From: Caballeronia sordidicola
Lineage (GTDB): Bacteria > Pseudomonadota > Gammaproteobacteria > Burkholderiales > Burkholderiaceae
Direction of reading: 5' to 3'
NCBI RefSeq assembly: GCF_000729995.1
Contig: NZ_JNFG01000010.1
Span: forward strand, 124,001-188,000
Length of the DNA: 64,000 bases
Below, piece after piece: positions 52,416-62,026 of this stretch (its first letter is position 1; every line of letters begins with the position of its first letter). The notes under the pieces are model-generated. The model was given only the letters and a program-made list of their open reading frames with translations, made no database searches and was not told where the DNA came from. A program made the translations under genes and the position numbers.

Positions 52416-52951
52416 TCCCTAGGGCCTGAAGCGCGATGGCTTAGTAGCCGTCGATGCCTGGTCGCTGGAGCTTGCATTCCTCGCGCCGGCAGCATGCTCC
52501 TATCACTTGGATACTCGGCCATAGTTGATCGCCGGCGAGCATTGTCGAGGCCACACGTCGTCGATCAATCGACGATCGGCCTGGGAATACCGTCTTGGTG
52601 CTGCGGTGGTATCGGGCGCATTTCGACCCTTCTCAGCCGCTCGACACTCAGTCGGCTTTACGTGTTCTTCGAGGTGCACAACGGCCGTTCGGCTTTTGGC
52701 CTTTCGATCGTCGTTACCGCGGATTCCAAGTAAGTAGAAACAATGAAAGCACGCGCATGCCCAAGGTAAACCCGATAGTGCGTCCTGGCACTCCTGCTAG
52801 ACGCTGCTCGAGTTTCACATTGCAAGCCACTTACCCCCGATAGTTCTTCCCTTTTCCTTTCCGAACACTATAGTCAATCAAGCAAATTCAGATATGTCGC
52901 GGACGGCAGTTCAACTAAAAGATGATCTATCAGTCGGCCCATGGAGTTGCC
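52416..52951. other. Gene-free interval
   Basis: 536 bp before the secreted NlpC/P60 gene. No credible frame with a ribosome site. The downstream end looks AT-richer and probably holds the promoter for the 52952-55653 pair, but no clear boxes are seen. Confidence 0.35.
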
Positions 52952-54613
52952 ATGAAGCATTGTATAACCTTGGCATGCACATTCTTTTATTTGATCTTTG
53001 GAGCGCAACCGACCTTAGCGCAAAAGCTAACGTCCGGAGATCTCCCGGTTGGTTCCGGAAAGGGCCAAGTTGGTCTAGTTATGGCACTTAACGAGGAGTG
53101 CCACGGGCCCGCGACAATTAGCGCTACGAGTGACGCAAGGCTGGCCATTTTGGATCGAGTCAACGACAAGCTTGTGATTGTAGGTGGGCCTGCGGCCCAA
53201 GATGTCGCACTTCCTGCGAACTTTATCGAACCTACCGACTTTATAGCTACAGAGCGTGGGTATCTAGTTGTTGGCGCCCTCGGAGAAGTAATTCTTGTCG
53301 ATCCGGCGGGGGCTGTATTGGCACGATCGAACACAGATTATGACCCAACGTTAGGTAGTCCTCGGCTCGTGTCGCTGAGCACCGGAAAATTCGTTTTGGA
53401 GAACCTCAGTGGAAAGCGGTTTCCAATAAAACTCGATCAGTCGACCACTGGCCCTCTCGTCTCCCCAGGGTTGGCGCTGGCAAGCGATTATACGAAAACA
53501 CTAATCAGCCCCGGGAAAATCGTCCTTCAGTCAAAAACGGTTGATGGAGACCTGTCATCGATAACTGTGACATCCAAAATTCGAATCTCTAACGCCCGTC
53601 CGATCTGGGTCAAAGCGGGAGACGGCGCGTTGATCGCCCTTCAAGAAAGTCAGAAATATCCCCAAGAAAATGCCTTTGTCCGTTTAATAAATATCGACGC
53701 GCGTGGGCACTCGACTACAGAGGCTTATCTTAGCCTAGAGACTTTTGCCTGCGATACGGTGCGCCCTTATACTCGTTTGACGGACGGGACGGTCGTCGTC
53801 TTAAAGTTTAAAAACAACAATTCACTAGGTCTCGAAGTGCTCAAATTTATGCCTGTTGGTACGGCAACTCCCATAATCGCCTCGCAGGGATCAGAAGTCG
53901 CATTGATAGCATCGGAGTTGAGCGCATCGCACGAGCTTGAGGTAGAGAATGGTACATCTGACGCTAGCAACATTTCCGTATCGTCTATCTCCGTCGCCTC
54001 GATCCTTCAACGCGCGCGTAGAGCGTTGAATTTACAATGGTTGCTTACGCCTAGTGCCTATAGCCAGTCGGACATTGAAAATCGGTGCGATCCACCAACA
54101 CATATTTGGACACGCCCCCGCCAACTCGAGGGAAAATTATCAACGACGATGACCGGTGTGCCATACGATTGGGGTGGCTACGTACCGGACTTAAATGTTT
54201 TCACTATGAGATTGAACAGCAACTATCTCGCCGGCAATGTTTGCACGTGTCGGAGCGGAAATTGCGTTCAGAAACGAGCTACGGGCATGGACTGTTCTGG
54301 CTTCGTCTCATACGCGTGGCACATCGGTAGCTATTTTACGACTTCTAGCCTGCCGAACCCCGATATAAGCAATCCGATCTCTTGGAGTGACCTATCCCCT
54401 GGCGATATTATAAATAAGCGAGCCAACCACGTTCGACTTGTTGAGGGCGTCGCTCATTCAACTAATGGAGACATAGTTACGGTGATTGAGTCAACTACCG
54501 CGCCTTCGTGTGGTGGGGTTTGTCGAAGATCATATAGCGCCTTGCAGTTGGAAGCCCAGGGCTATCGGCCCTATCGGAGAGTTGCTCTTGTCAGCGACAA
54601 GGATGAGAAATGA
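52952..54613 (+). CDS. Secreted protein with C-terminal NlpC/P60-like cysteine peptidase domain
   Basis: 553 residues from MKHCITLACTFFYLIFGAQP, with a signal peptide ending TLA-QK; GGAG precedes the ATG. The N-terminal 370 residues are beta-rich, possibly propeller-like, with no family recognised. The C-terminal domain (about 390-545) has GVPYDWGGYVPD, the nucleophile in ATGMDCSGFVSYAWH, and the catalytic His in ANHVRLVEG, matching NlpC/P60 or related papain-like amidases that cut peptidoglycan peptides. It overlaps the next gene by four bases (ATGA), so the two are translated together. Confidence 0.8.
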   Translation: MKHCITLACTFFYLIFGAQPTLAQKLTSGDLPVGSGKGQVGLVMALNEECHGPATISATSDARLAILDRVNDKLVIVGGPAAQDVALPANFIEPTDFIATERGYLVVGALGEVILVDPAGAVLARSNTDYDPTLGSPRLVSLSTGKFVLENLSGKRFPIKLDQSTTGPLVSPGLALASDYTKTLISPGKIVLQSKTVDGDLSSITVTSKIRISNARPIWVKAGDGALIALQESQKYPQENAFVRLINIDARGHSTTEAYLSLETFACDTVRPYTRLTDGTVVVLKFKNNNSLGLEVLKFMPVGTATPIIASQGSEVALIASELSASHELEVENGTSDASNISVSSISVASILQRARRALNLQWLLTPSAYSQSDIENRCDPPTHIWTRPRQLEGKLSTTMTGVPYDWGGYVPDLNVFTMRLNSNYLAGNVCTCRSGNCVQKRATGMDCSGFVSYAWHIGSYFTTSSLPNPDISNPISWSDLSPGDIINKRANHVRLVEGVAHSTNGDIVTVIESTTAPSCGGVCRRSYSALQLEAQGYRPYRRVALVSDKDEK

Positions 54614-55653
54614 AACGTTCAGCTCCGAAAATTCTGGCGCTTTTATTCGTCGGATTAAACAGCTATAGCAATGCTCAAGATACACAGTGTATCTTCGCAA
54701 ATGACGGACCGGCAACCGCGTATATCGATCTTAAATTTTCAACGGAAAGCGATGGCAACGGCGGCGATACGGGAAGTGGCTTCATTGTTTCCCCGTCAGG
54801 ATATGTGATCACCAGCGCGCACGTTGTAAAGCCAAAGACTGACGGCGCGAAGGTTATTTCATCGTCAATCACCGTGCGGGTTGGTGGACTGTCATCCAGT
54901 CCGGTTCCGGCAACCATTTCGGCGGAGGACATCGATGAATCGGCCGATATAGCTTTAATTAAACTTGCTCCGGCAACTCCGAAGGAAAACTGGCCCTTCT
55001 TGCCTATAAGTTATGTCGATAAGTTAAGTGTGGGGAGCCGTCTAACCGGTTTGGGTTTTGCGTCTGGGGCCGACTTGGCCATCGTTCCTCCCGGCGAGAA
55101 GACTTCCGATAGTACGATCGTCGACGGCAAAGAAAAAGCGTGGTGGACTACAAGTCTCGCACTTAGCCATGGCAATAGTGGTGGACCGATCTTCGGGCAA
55201 CTTGGGACCGTGGTCGGCATCGCCGTTGCTATAAATAGAAACTCTAGTTACCTGACCTATGTTATCCCTATTGCTCAAGCACAGAGTTTACTGAGCAAAG
55301 CAAACGTACAGCCTCAACCTTTCGGTCCATGTGCGGATTTCCCCCTTTGCAGACATCCGAGCCATGGAGTTGAAGGGTATCGCGTTGACGAGGTCAAGGA
55401 AAAAGAAAGTGAATTGCGCCCCGGCGGAGGGAATCCAAAAGCAAATCAAGATTCTTGGTGCGCAGATTATCTCGGCGAACTGCAAAAACTTTATCCGAAT
55501 TCTTCCTTCACAAAGGTTGCTTCGAGAGATGGAAGGCTAGAGTGGGATAATGAATTATTACGTATCGGCGCGAAATACACGTATTTTTGCTCGTACAGGC
55601 GGCTTGAGGATCCGATATATAAGGAGCAAAAGACCGCAGCTTGTTTGAAGTAG
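54610..55653 (+). CDS. Secreted trypsin-like serine protease (S1/HtrA-type)
   Basis: 347 residues with a signal peptide (ILALLFVGLNSYSNA). The S1 fold (about 45-225) has the catalytic His in GYVITSAHVV, Asp in ESADIALIKL, and Ser in LSHGNSGGPIF. A C-terminal Cys-containing region of about 110 residues replaces the PDZ domains of HtrA proteins. Translation is coupled to the NlpC/P60 gene upstream (ATGA), suggesting the protease processes or works with that protein in the periplasm or outside the cell. Confidence 0.85.
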   Translation: MKRSAPKILALLFVGLNSYSNAQDTQCIFANDGPATAYIDLKFSTESDGNGGDTGSGFIVSPSGYVITSAHVVKPKTDGAKVISSSITVRVGGLSSSPVPATISAEDIDESADIALIKLAPATPKENWPFLPISYVDKLSVGSRLTGLGFASGADLAIVPPGEKTSDSTIVDGKEKAWWTTSLALSHGNSGGPIFGQLGTVVGIAVAINRNSSYLTYVIPIAQAQSLLSKANVQPQPFGPCADFPLCRHPSHGVEGYRVDEVKEKESELRPGGGNPKANQDSWCADYLGELQKLYPNSSFTKVASRDGRLEWDNELLRIGAKYTYFCSYRRLEDPIYKEQKTAACLK

Positions 55654-56672
55654 GCCACATGAGTCAAGGTCTGAAGTTAAGAAAACAATAGTGCGTCGGA
55701 AGCGTCCAAGTCGGGACGTCAAGTGCATGAATGTTTTAAGGGCGACTCGCAGCGTCGATCAAGGTCGCTGCAGAATGCGAAGTTGATTTCCTGAACAAAG
55801 CGGTACCTTCATACCTTCGAAAGGCGCGCGTTGTCTAGCAACGGTTTTGCCCTTTTTCAAATAGATGGCCCACGCCGTCTAATGGTTCAAGATCGGGTTT
55901 TCGCGCGCCTCGGATGTCACCGGCATTCCGTGGAGGGAAATTTTGTTTGTAGCGAACTCATCGCCGGGTAGTGATTCTTGCGTACGAGAAAACGCTTTCG
56001 ATTCTATGTCCGTTACATGGCCCAGTAAGGTCGCGGGATTCTCCGCATGACAGCGTCGGTGAACGTCGCCTACTGGTCGGTCCGTGCCCGTCGCGGCCGA
56101 TACGAGCCGGTCGCCCTTGCCCTGACACTCTCGCAGTGAGGTTGCCACCGCGACTACTTGGACGGCTTCCCTCTCCAAGCTTCAGCGCGGCAGCGATGTG
56201 TAGATTAATCGAAGAGGACCGGCGATAAGCGGCTGCTGATATCGCTTGGGCCATTTTTCGAAGACGACGCTGCTGATGCATGTATGAGATCGTTAGAAAG
56301 GCTCGGGTGGGCGGGTATGAGTCCCAAGGTTTGCCAGAAGTCGCATGAGCAGCCGGATGGTTAGCGGAGAGTTCTGGGCTAAAACGTTTATCCCGTTAAT
56401 CCAAAACCGTGCTCAATGGCTTTTCGAATCATGGCGAGTCAGGTAACCAATTAAGGAATGTTGATTTGACACCGTCCGGCGGCTGATCACTATCGACGTC
56501 ATGACTACCGCACGTTAAGCAAGACCGGCTTTGCGGTGCTGATGACGTTGTGGTCCCAGGGCCTCAAAATAATCACATGGAGATCTGTTTGAGAAGTGTC
56601 TGCTTTAGGAGAATTCGTTATCGATGAATTGGCTACGGAAGAATCTGTTAAACCGTATCCGTATGTTCTGTT
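55654..56672. other. Long gene-free interval
   Basis: 1,019 bp with only short frames on either strand that lack ribosome sites and domain character. It may contain decayed genes. I could not reconstruct one by joining frames. Confidence 0.35.
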
Positions 56673-57023
56673 CTATCGGATTGGAAAAAATCTTGCCGGT
56701 CCTCCGTGGGTCGCGCAAATGTACTGTCGGCCTGCGACGAGCATCGTGTCCCCATAGTAGGCTCCGTCACCCCCTGGCACCGCACAATTTTTCGCCCGAT
56801 TGATACAATACCAATCATCAGTCCACTGTGGACCTGGCATGCAACCTACCGATTCACAGAGTTGGCTTTCTCGTATCGTGTCCGGGTAGTTAGCTGGTGT
56901 ACCTGCAGAGCACACTTCGCCATTGTTTAGTTTGGTTTGTCCCTCAACGACTTGAGATAGCCCGAGAAAGTTGACCGCGAGAGCGATGACAACCCGTCGT
57001 CTTGCCACTCGGCGCTGTTTCAC
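56673..57023 (-). CDS. Small secreted Cys-rich protein
   Basis: 116 residues from a GTG at 57023 (VKQRRVARRRVVIALAVNFLGLS), giving a basic N-region and signal peptide ending VVEG-QT. The mature part has six Cys (EVCSAG, QLCESVGCMPG, DWYCINRAKNC and others) suited to disulfides in the periplasm or outside. No domain recognised. The start choice depends on GAGGTGA just upstream. Confidence 0.55.
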   Translation of the reverse strand: MKQRRVARRRVVIALAVNFLGLSQVVEGQTKLNNGEVCSAGTPANYPDTIRESQLCESVGCMPGPQWTDDWYCINRAKNCAVPGGDGAYYGDTMLVAGRQYICATHGGPARFFPIR

Positions 57024-57342
57024 GATCACCTCGCGATATAATACCCGGAACGGAATACTTACTTCACAACAACGTCCCACCAAGACTATAAACTATAGGC
57101 GAAATGAGAAAATAAATACCGGCAAATTTGAAGGTGCGCCGGCGTGAGAGCGCATCTGGGCGATGTCTTACGACCCTACCCTTTCAACTAAGTGGGATTC
57201 CCAGCCTCTATGGACCGCCGCTCGAGTTTCCTCAATGCAGCCACTCTGGAGGACGCGTCCGTCCGATTTGTTCGGCCATAGCCGCTGGACTGCTTTGGTA
57301 GGAGCAGATAATTGCCCTGATTTGATGAAACTCGGAGCGATA

Positions 57343-57756
57343 TTATTTCGGTACCCCGGGAACTTCGGGTACGGTAAATTTTTTCCACCCACCACAGTTG
57401 GTGCCGTTGTTGGCGTCCGCACGGACATGTATGGTGATGTGTATATTATTTACTATACTTTTGACGAAATTAACGTTATTTCTACACTCCCCTTCAGGAG
57501 GGGACGCGGGAATCCATTCTGTGTTGTCGCCCGGCTGTCGTCTCACCCATTCTCCATCGTCGAGATACCTAATATCAAAATGATAGCCGTAATGCGCGGT
57601 GATCTTGCAGTCTCGCTGAACAGTCTGAAATTCCGGCTTATCGCCGGTCCCGGCACCGCAATAAAACGCGCGTGTGTTCACCTTTGCATCTAGTAATGGT
57701 CCAGTCAATAGAGTAATCGCCAGCACCGCACAAAGAGCAAAAGGAAGCTTTGCCAT
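57343..57756 (-). CDS. Small secreted protein of unknown function
   Basis: 137 residues with a signal peptide (LPFALCAVLAITLLTGPLLDA-KV) and GGAG before the ATG. The mature part has four Cys (AFYCGAG, QRDCKIT, GECRNN, TNCGGW) and alternating hydrophobic strands (IHITIHVRA), suggesting a small disulfide-bonded beta fold. Same strand as the Cys-rich gene at 56673, 319 bp away. Function unknown. Confidence 0.65.
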   Translation of the reverse strand: MAKLPFALCAVLAITLLTGPLLDAKVNTRAFYCGAGTGDKPEFQTVQRDCKITAHYGYHFDIRYLDDGEWVRRQPGDNTEWIPASPPEGECRNNVNFVKSIVNNIHITIHVRADANNGTNCGGWKKFTVPEVPGVPK

Positions 57757-58277
57757 GGAGTACTCCTACGCTAACGGAAAGGAGGTAAGCAGTTGACTGA
57801 CCCGGGCGCCCCAGAGCGACGAGCGACCACCACCATAACCACACGGGACGTTACCGCGGTGCCCCGGATGATCATGTAGACAAAATACCACCGCAAACGC
57901 GGTGAGCAATCTTTGAGCACGGCGTAAAATCCTCCATCAAATTCCTGCGAATCAGCAGTTACGGCACACCGTACTCCGCCTTATCGCGGGGTTGGCTATT
58001 TGTGACACTTCATTGAAACGGAGTGGCTCCTACTTAATTGCAAATGAAGCAGAATAAGGCTGCAAACGTTGCGATTTTTGGTACTTGAACGATTTTTATC
58101 CTATTCTTTTAGCATGCGCTTTGACGAAACAAATAGTCCGAAAAACCATATGCCGCCGCGTCGGTTTTCGTTTCGCTAATCTTTACAGATCCTAGCAAAT
58201 AGCTTCGTCCAAACCTATCGACTGCCGATCGTCAGACATCTCAAGTCTGCGTTATGATGATTCGCAAACTCCGACCG
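57757..58277. other. Gene-free, AT-richer interval
   Basis: 521 bp. The stretch 57990-58210 is AT-rich for this genome, with no frame I would call. It should include the promoter for the minus-strand gene at 57343. Confidence 0.35.
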
Positions 58278-59066
58278 CTAAAACGCGTTCGTTATCCTCT
58301 TTTGACCTAGGTCGCAGAATGCATCCGTTGTCTCAGTGCCAATTACGGTTATTGGCGTGTTCAAGGAGATGATAAATTCCGAAACTCCATAATTTCCTTT
58401 TTCGGACGGTGGCAGATGCCAGTCGTAGGTATATCCCAGTCGCGTGAACGGATATCCTGGTGCGCCGCTTTCCGGCAACACATACGCCCAAACGGAATAT
58501 TGACTTACGAAGGCGGATAGCCATTCCGGCTGAGGGTGCACGGCCGCGTCCATGCGCACCAGACAACTCGGATGTGATGGATCACTGTCGTCTTCTCCAA
58601 CGCAAGGTCGATACAAGGCGCTGGGCGATACGCGCATTATCAGGAACTCTGTCTTGCGAAACGGCTCGGGTTGATTAAGGGGCAGGCCTAAGAGTTGTTC
58701 CATGCGCTGCTGGAGCGCAAAGTCGTGAAGCTGCCACGCGCCGCACTTGCTTCGAAGTTCGTCGTGCAAGACGACCCAAACGGGCGTCTCGCGGGGAACT
58801 GAATCCGAACTGCGAGTGAACTGGCAGGATGACTGGCCGGGCGGGATAGAGCAACTGGCTTTGGCCCCGGCCGGCGATACCCATGAAACGACTAAAACTG
58901 CATCACCGCCGGAAACGGGGGTGAGAGGTTGAACCTTCTCTGGTGTAACCACGGCTGCCGCACGGATTGCATCGCGGTAGGCGACCGATGGGCTGACATC
59001 AGTTTGCGCAATTAATGAGCATCCCGCTACCAAGATGATTAGGTATGGGATGAAAACGCGCTTCAT
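58278..59066 (-). CDS. Lipoprotein of unknown function
   Basis: 262 residues from MKRVFIPYLIILVAGC, a lipoprotein signal with lipobox LVAGC. The mature protein has several Cys and a beta-rich pattern (VLVVSWVSPAGAKASCSIP; WVVLHDELRSKCGAW). Likely anchored in the envelope. No family recognised. It stands alone, flanked by long gene-free intervals. Confidence 0.65.
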   Translation of the reverse strand: MKRVFIPYLIILVAGCSLIAQTDVSPSVAYRDAIRAAAVVTPEKVQPLTPVSGGDAVLVVSWVSPAGAKASCSIPPGQSSCQFTRSSDSVPRETPVWVVLHDELRSKCGAWQLHDFALQQRMEQLLGLPLNQPEPFRKTEFLIMRVSPSALYRPCVGEDDSDPSHPSCLVRMDAAVHPQPEWLSAFVSQYSVWAYVLPESGAPGYPFTRLGYTYDWHLPPSEKGNYGVSEFIISLNTPITVIGTETTDAFCDLGQKRITNAF

Positions 59067-60099
59067 AAACCTAGGATTGCAAAACATCTTTCGCCCGTGG
59101 TCGAGTTTTATCACGCCTAGTCACATGCATGCGAAGGTCTCCGCGGAGAACTGGCTGTTCCCGACTATGAGGATAGGATGCACGCGTAGGATATTCAAAC
59201 AAGATATGCGGGCTGCCGAACCCAGTTGTACGCATTTGGCTAGAAGCCAATGCCTGCTCCGAAGTCTCAATTAATGTCCATATAAATGCTACCCAGCGTC
59301 AGCCTCGCGTCTCCTCAGATGGCTGGCTGGATTCGTCCCGCTCCTAAAGCTAGGAGGCGATCCCGCATTTGGACCTTGAATTGAACAACTACTAAAGCAG
59401 CGCATTCGCCAGTAGGTGGCTGTCTATCGCCGAAGTGTCAGCATTGGTTTACAAACGCGCCCACGCCATAGGTGCATGTCAGTTTCGTTATGCCCCCTTC
59501 GTCGCGGATCAGATCGGTACCGACTCCGTCCCCACGTCACTGCCAGTGCATGGATCCCATTCGCCAAGAATATAGTACATAGGAAGCCTACCATGATCCG
59601 CAGGCATGTGAGCAGGCTGGGGTGCCGGCCGCCAGACGTCGTTCAAGCCTTAACCATTGCGGACAATCGGGCTGGAACCCAAGTAACCGAACGGAAACGT
59701 CCGCTTCCAAACGTGACGGCAGGCGGCTGTGAAACCTGACCAGCAGGTGGTGGCCGTTATGATTGCGCTCATCCAACGAGGTCAAGCCGAGAATGACGGC
59801 TTTACGATTGCGTCTAGAAGGGAGCGGATGAGTTGTGAACATCCAGATAGTGAAAGGGGCCGCAATCCTCGCAGTTGGAAGTGTGTCCAGATGACGATGA
59901 TTTTGCGTGCGCGTTGCTATAGGCGGAAAGTGATCTGCATTTGGCTGGTGCCATGCCGATCGCTGGCCTAAAGTGACATAATCAGGCCGCAACCGAGACC
60001 CATACAAACTAAAGATTGCTGGGCGGGCAACGAGTCGAGATCGCAAGGGTTCAATGCCTGCGGGCAACGGCCGCTTAGCACCGTGTTGTGGAGGCTAAA
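59067..60099. other. Long gene-free interval
   Basis: 1,033 bp between divergent genes. Several frames of 60-160 codons exist on both strands but none has a ribosome site, a signal peptide or a plausible composition. It may hold a decayed gene. A GGAGG box at 60090-60094 belongs to the next gene. Confidence 0.35.
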
Positions 60100-60354
60100 A
60101 TGATCGCGCGTCGTGCATTCTTGCGTTTTGCGGCTGGCTCAGTCGCGTCCTTTGGTATGTGTAGGGTAGCGCCAGCTGAAACCAATGAAAATTTTATGGC
60201 GCCTCTTGACTTTCCCCCATTTGATGCGAATCGCAGTCCTGAGCTATTTGGATTCTCTCCACCGACTCAAGCACAGCGTGACAAAGCGGATCTCATAATT
60301 GCAAACACGAGTTCGAGACTCGCAGACACACGCTTACGACGAGCACAGCAGTAG
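60100..60354 (+). CDS. Small Tat-signal-like exported protein
   Basis: 84 residues from MIARRAFLRFAAGSVASFG, with GGAGG upstream. RRAFLRF followed by a hydrophobic run and APAE resembles a twin-arginine export signal. The short mature part (about 55 residues) is Pro-rich early (APLDFPPFD) and helical late. Ends 18 bp before the next plus-strand gene, so likely co-transcribed. Function unknown. Confidence 0.6.
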   Translation: MIARRAFLRFAAGSVASFGMCRVAPAETNENFMAPLDFPPFDANRSPELFGFSPPTQAQRDKADLIIANTSSRLADTRLRRAQQ

Positions 60355-60372
60355 TCGAGTGCGGAGCACATC

Positions 60373-61692
60373 ATGAAGACAATGATCCCACGCGGTCCTA
60401 CAACTGGCGACTTGGTCATGATGAAGCTGTGCCTTACCGTTTTTCGCAGGCTCACCGCTCTGACGGTATGCGCTGCGTCTCTTGCCACCGCGCAAAATGC
60501 ACCTGAGTCGATCGTCCTGTTCCGACCACAACCGCATCAGACGATCCGTGATGGGCGCTATGGGGCCGTCATCCTGTTCCAAAGACAGCTCGCGGTTGCT
60601 GCGGAAACATGCGGGATATCCATTCCCGATGAGCGCAGCTTTGCTGACGGCACAATTGGACCCGCGACGGCGCAGACGATTAGCAAAGTGACAGCGTGCG
60701 CAAGTATTGGCCCATCGCTTGCGGTCGACGACCCTGCGCGCAAGGGGGCGATCTCGACTGGTCTTTGGCATGTAATCTCGCCTGACATCGTTGTCCCGTC
60801 TGCGCAGTCCCGTGCACATACAATGACATTCTCTTATGAGGCGACAGACTACACAGATATCGAATTCAACGTGGGCACAAGAGACCAAGGCATTTTGACG
60901 TGGGGACCGTTGGGGGCTACAGCGGGCCAAGCTTTCCAAGTGCAGGCCATCCTACGGAAGATCGATGACAAATCTCCTCTACTCATTGGCGAAAATTTTG
61001 GAAGCGAGGCGGAGAGCGTGCGATCTCTCTCGCAAACGCGAACCGAATCCAGTGCAACGGCGCTTGTTAGCTCTGTCGCGGCAGTACCGGCGCGTCGCGC
61101 AGCCTGGACGCAGGGATTCCGATCCTTGGCCTCTAGCAAGGATGTCCGTGACATATATGATGCGGTCATGGGTGATAAGGGCACCTCGGGGATCTTTGAA
61201 GGCGTAGCCGACTTCTACTGCTCCTACTGGACCAACGGCTGGGTTCCAACTGAGGTTGACTACGCGTTCTTTTTCGACCGTGCGGTACAGATAGATGTGC
61301 GTCAAGAGAAAACAAGAGAAGCGACAGCGGCTGTCGCCGCATTCGAAGCAAAGGCTCATCGTTTCCTGTCCCCTGCGGAACGTCGACGAATAATTGCTGC
61401 GAATTTCACCGCCGGCAATCTGAGTTGGGTTGCGGACCGCCTAGCTCGCGATGTTGCGTACTACATCGATTCGATTCCGGAGCCTACATTGTCGAACGAA
61501 TCATTAGTTTCACTGAGAGATACGCACGCTCCTGCACTTATGGACTTGAAAGACGAAATTCACTTGTGGAAAGTTCGCTCAGGAAAAAAAGCTTCCGACT
61601 TTGGCTTGTCCGATGCTCGCCTAGCTCCGCCGCCAGATATGATGGCGACGGCTAGATCGAAATGCATCGCTCCAACCTTAGTAGCGAAATAG
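60373..61692 (+). CDS. Exported protein of unknown function
   Basis: 439 residues. GGAG with good spacing favours the ATG at 60373; a start at 60421 (MKLCLTVFRRLTALTVCAAS) would give a more ordinary signal peptide. FADGTIGPATAQTISK near residue 95 resembles part of a peptidoglycan-binding repeat but is not convincing. The central region is beta-rich and the C-terminal third helical. Probably a partner of the small exported protein just upstream. Confidence 0.65.
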   Translation: MKTMIPRGPTTGDLVMMKLCLTVFRRLTALTVCAASLATAQNAPESIVLFRPQPHQTIRDGRYGAVILFQRQLAVAAETCGISIPDERSFADGTIGPATAQTISKVTACASIGPSLAVDDPARKGAISTGLWHVISPDIVVPSAQSRAHTMTFSYEATDYTDIEFNVGTRDQGILTWGPLGATAGQAFQVQAILRKIDDKSPLLIGENFGSEAESVRSLSQTRTESSATALVSSVAAVPARRAAWTQGFRSLASSKDVRDIYDAVMGDKGTSGIFEGVADFYCSYWTNGWVPTEVDYAFFFDRAVQIDVRQEKTREATAAVAAFEAKAHRFLSPAERRRIIAANFTAGNLSWVADRLARDVAYYIDSIPEPTLSNESLVSLRDTHAPALMDLKDEIHLWKVRSGKKASDFGLSDARLAPPPDMMATARSKCIAPTLVAK

Positions 61693-62026
61693 AAGGTTAC
61701 CCAGGAAAATCAGCTCCCACCAAGAATTGCGAAGTGCATTCAGATTGGCGCAGGTCGTTCGGATAACGTATTGTTCTCTATGAACTCATCCATTCGTTTC
61801 GTTTCTTGACGGCTTCTCATTTTTTGTCACGAAGCCTCGAAGGCACCAAACTGGGTACTGGACGGATTCAGAGTGACATTCGGAAATATGCTTTATCGAG
61901 TTCCGCCTTGACTGCATTCTATTCAGCGCAAAGCTCTTGCCATTGTTGATACGGGTTATGGCCCATCGTAAGTCTCGTTTGAAGAACAAGGCGAAGAGGT
62001 AGCAGTGGTAGGCTTCTCGGGCCGAC
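61693..62026. other. Convergent intergenic interval
   Basis: 334 bp between convergent stops. No frame of interest, and no obvious T-tailed hairpin was found. Confidence 0.35.
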
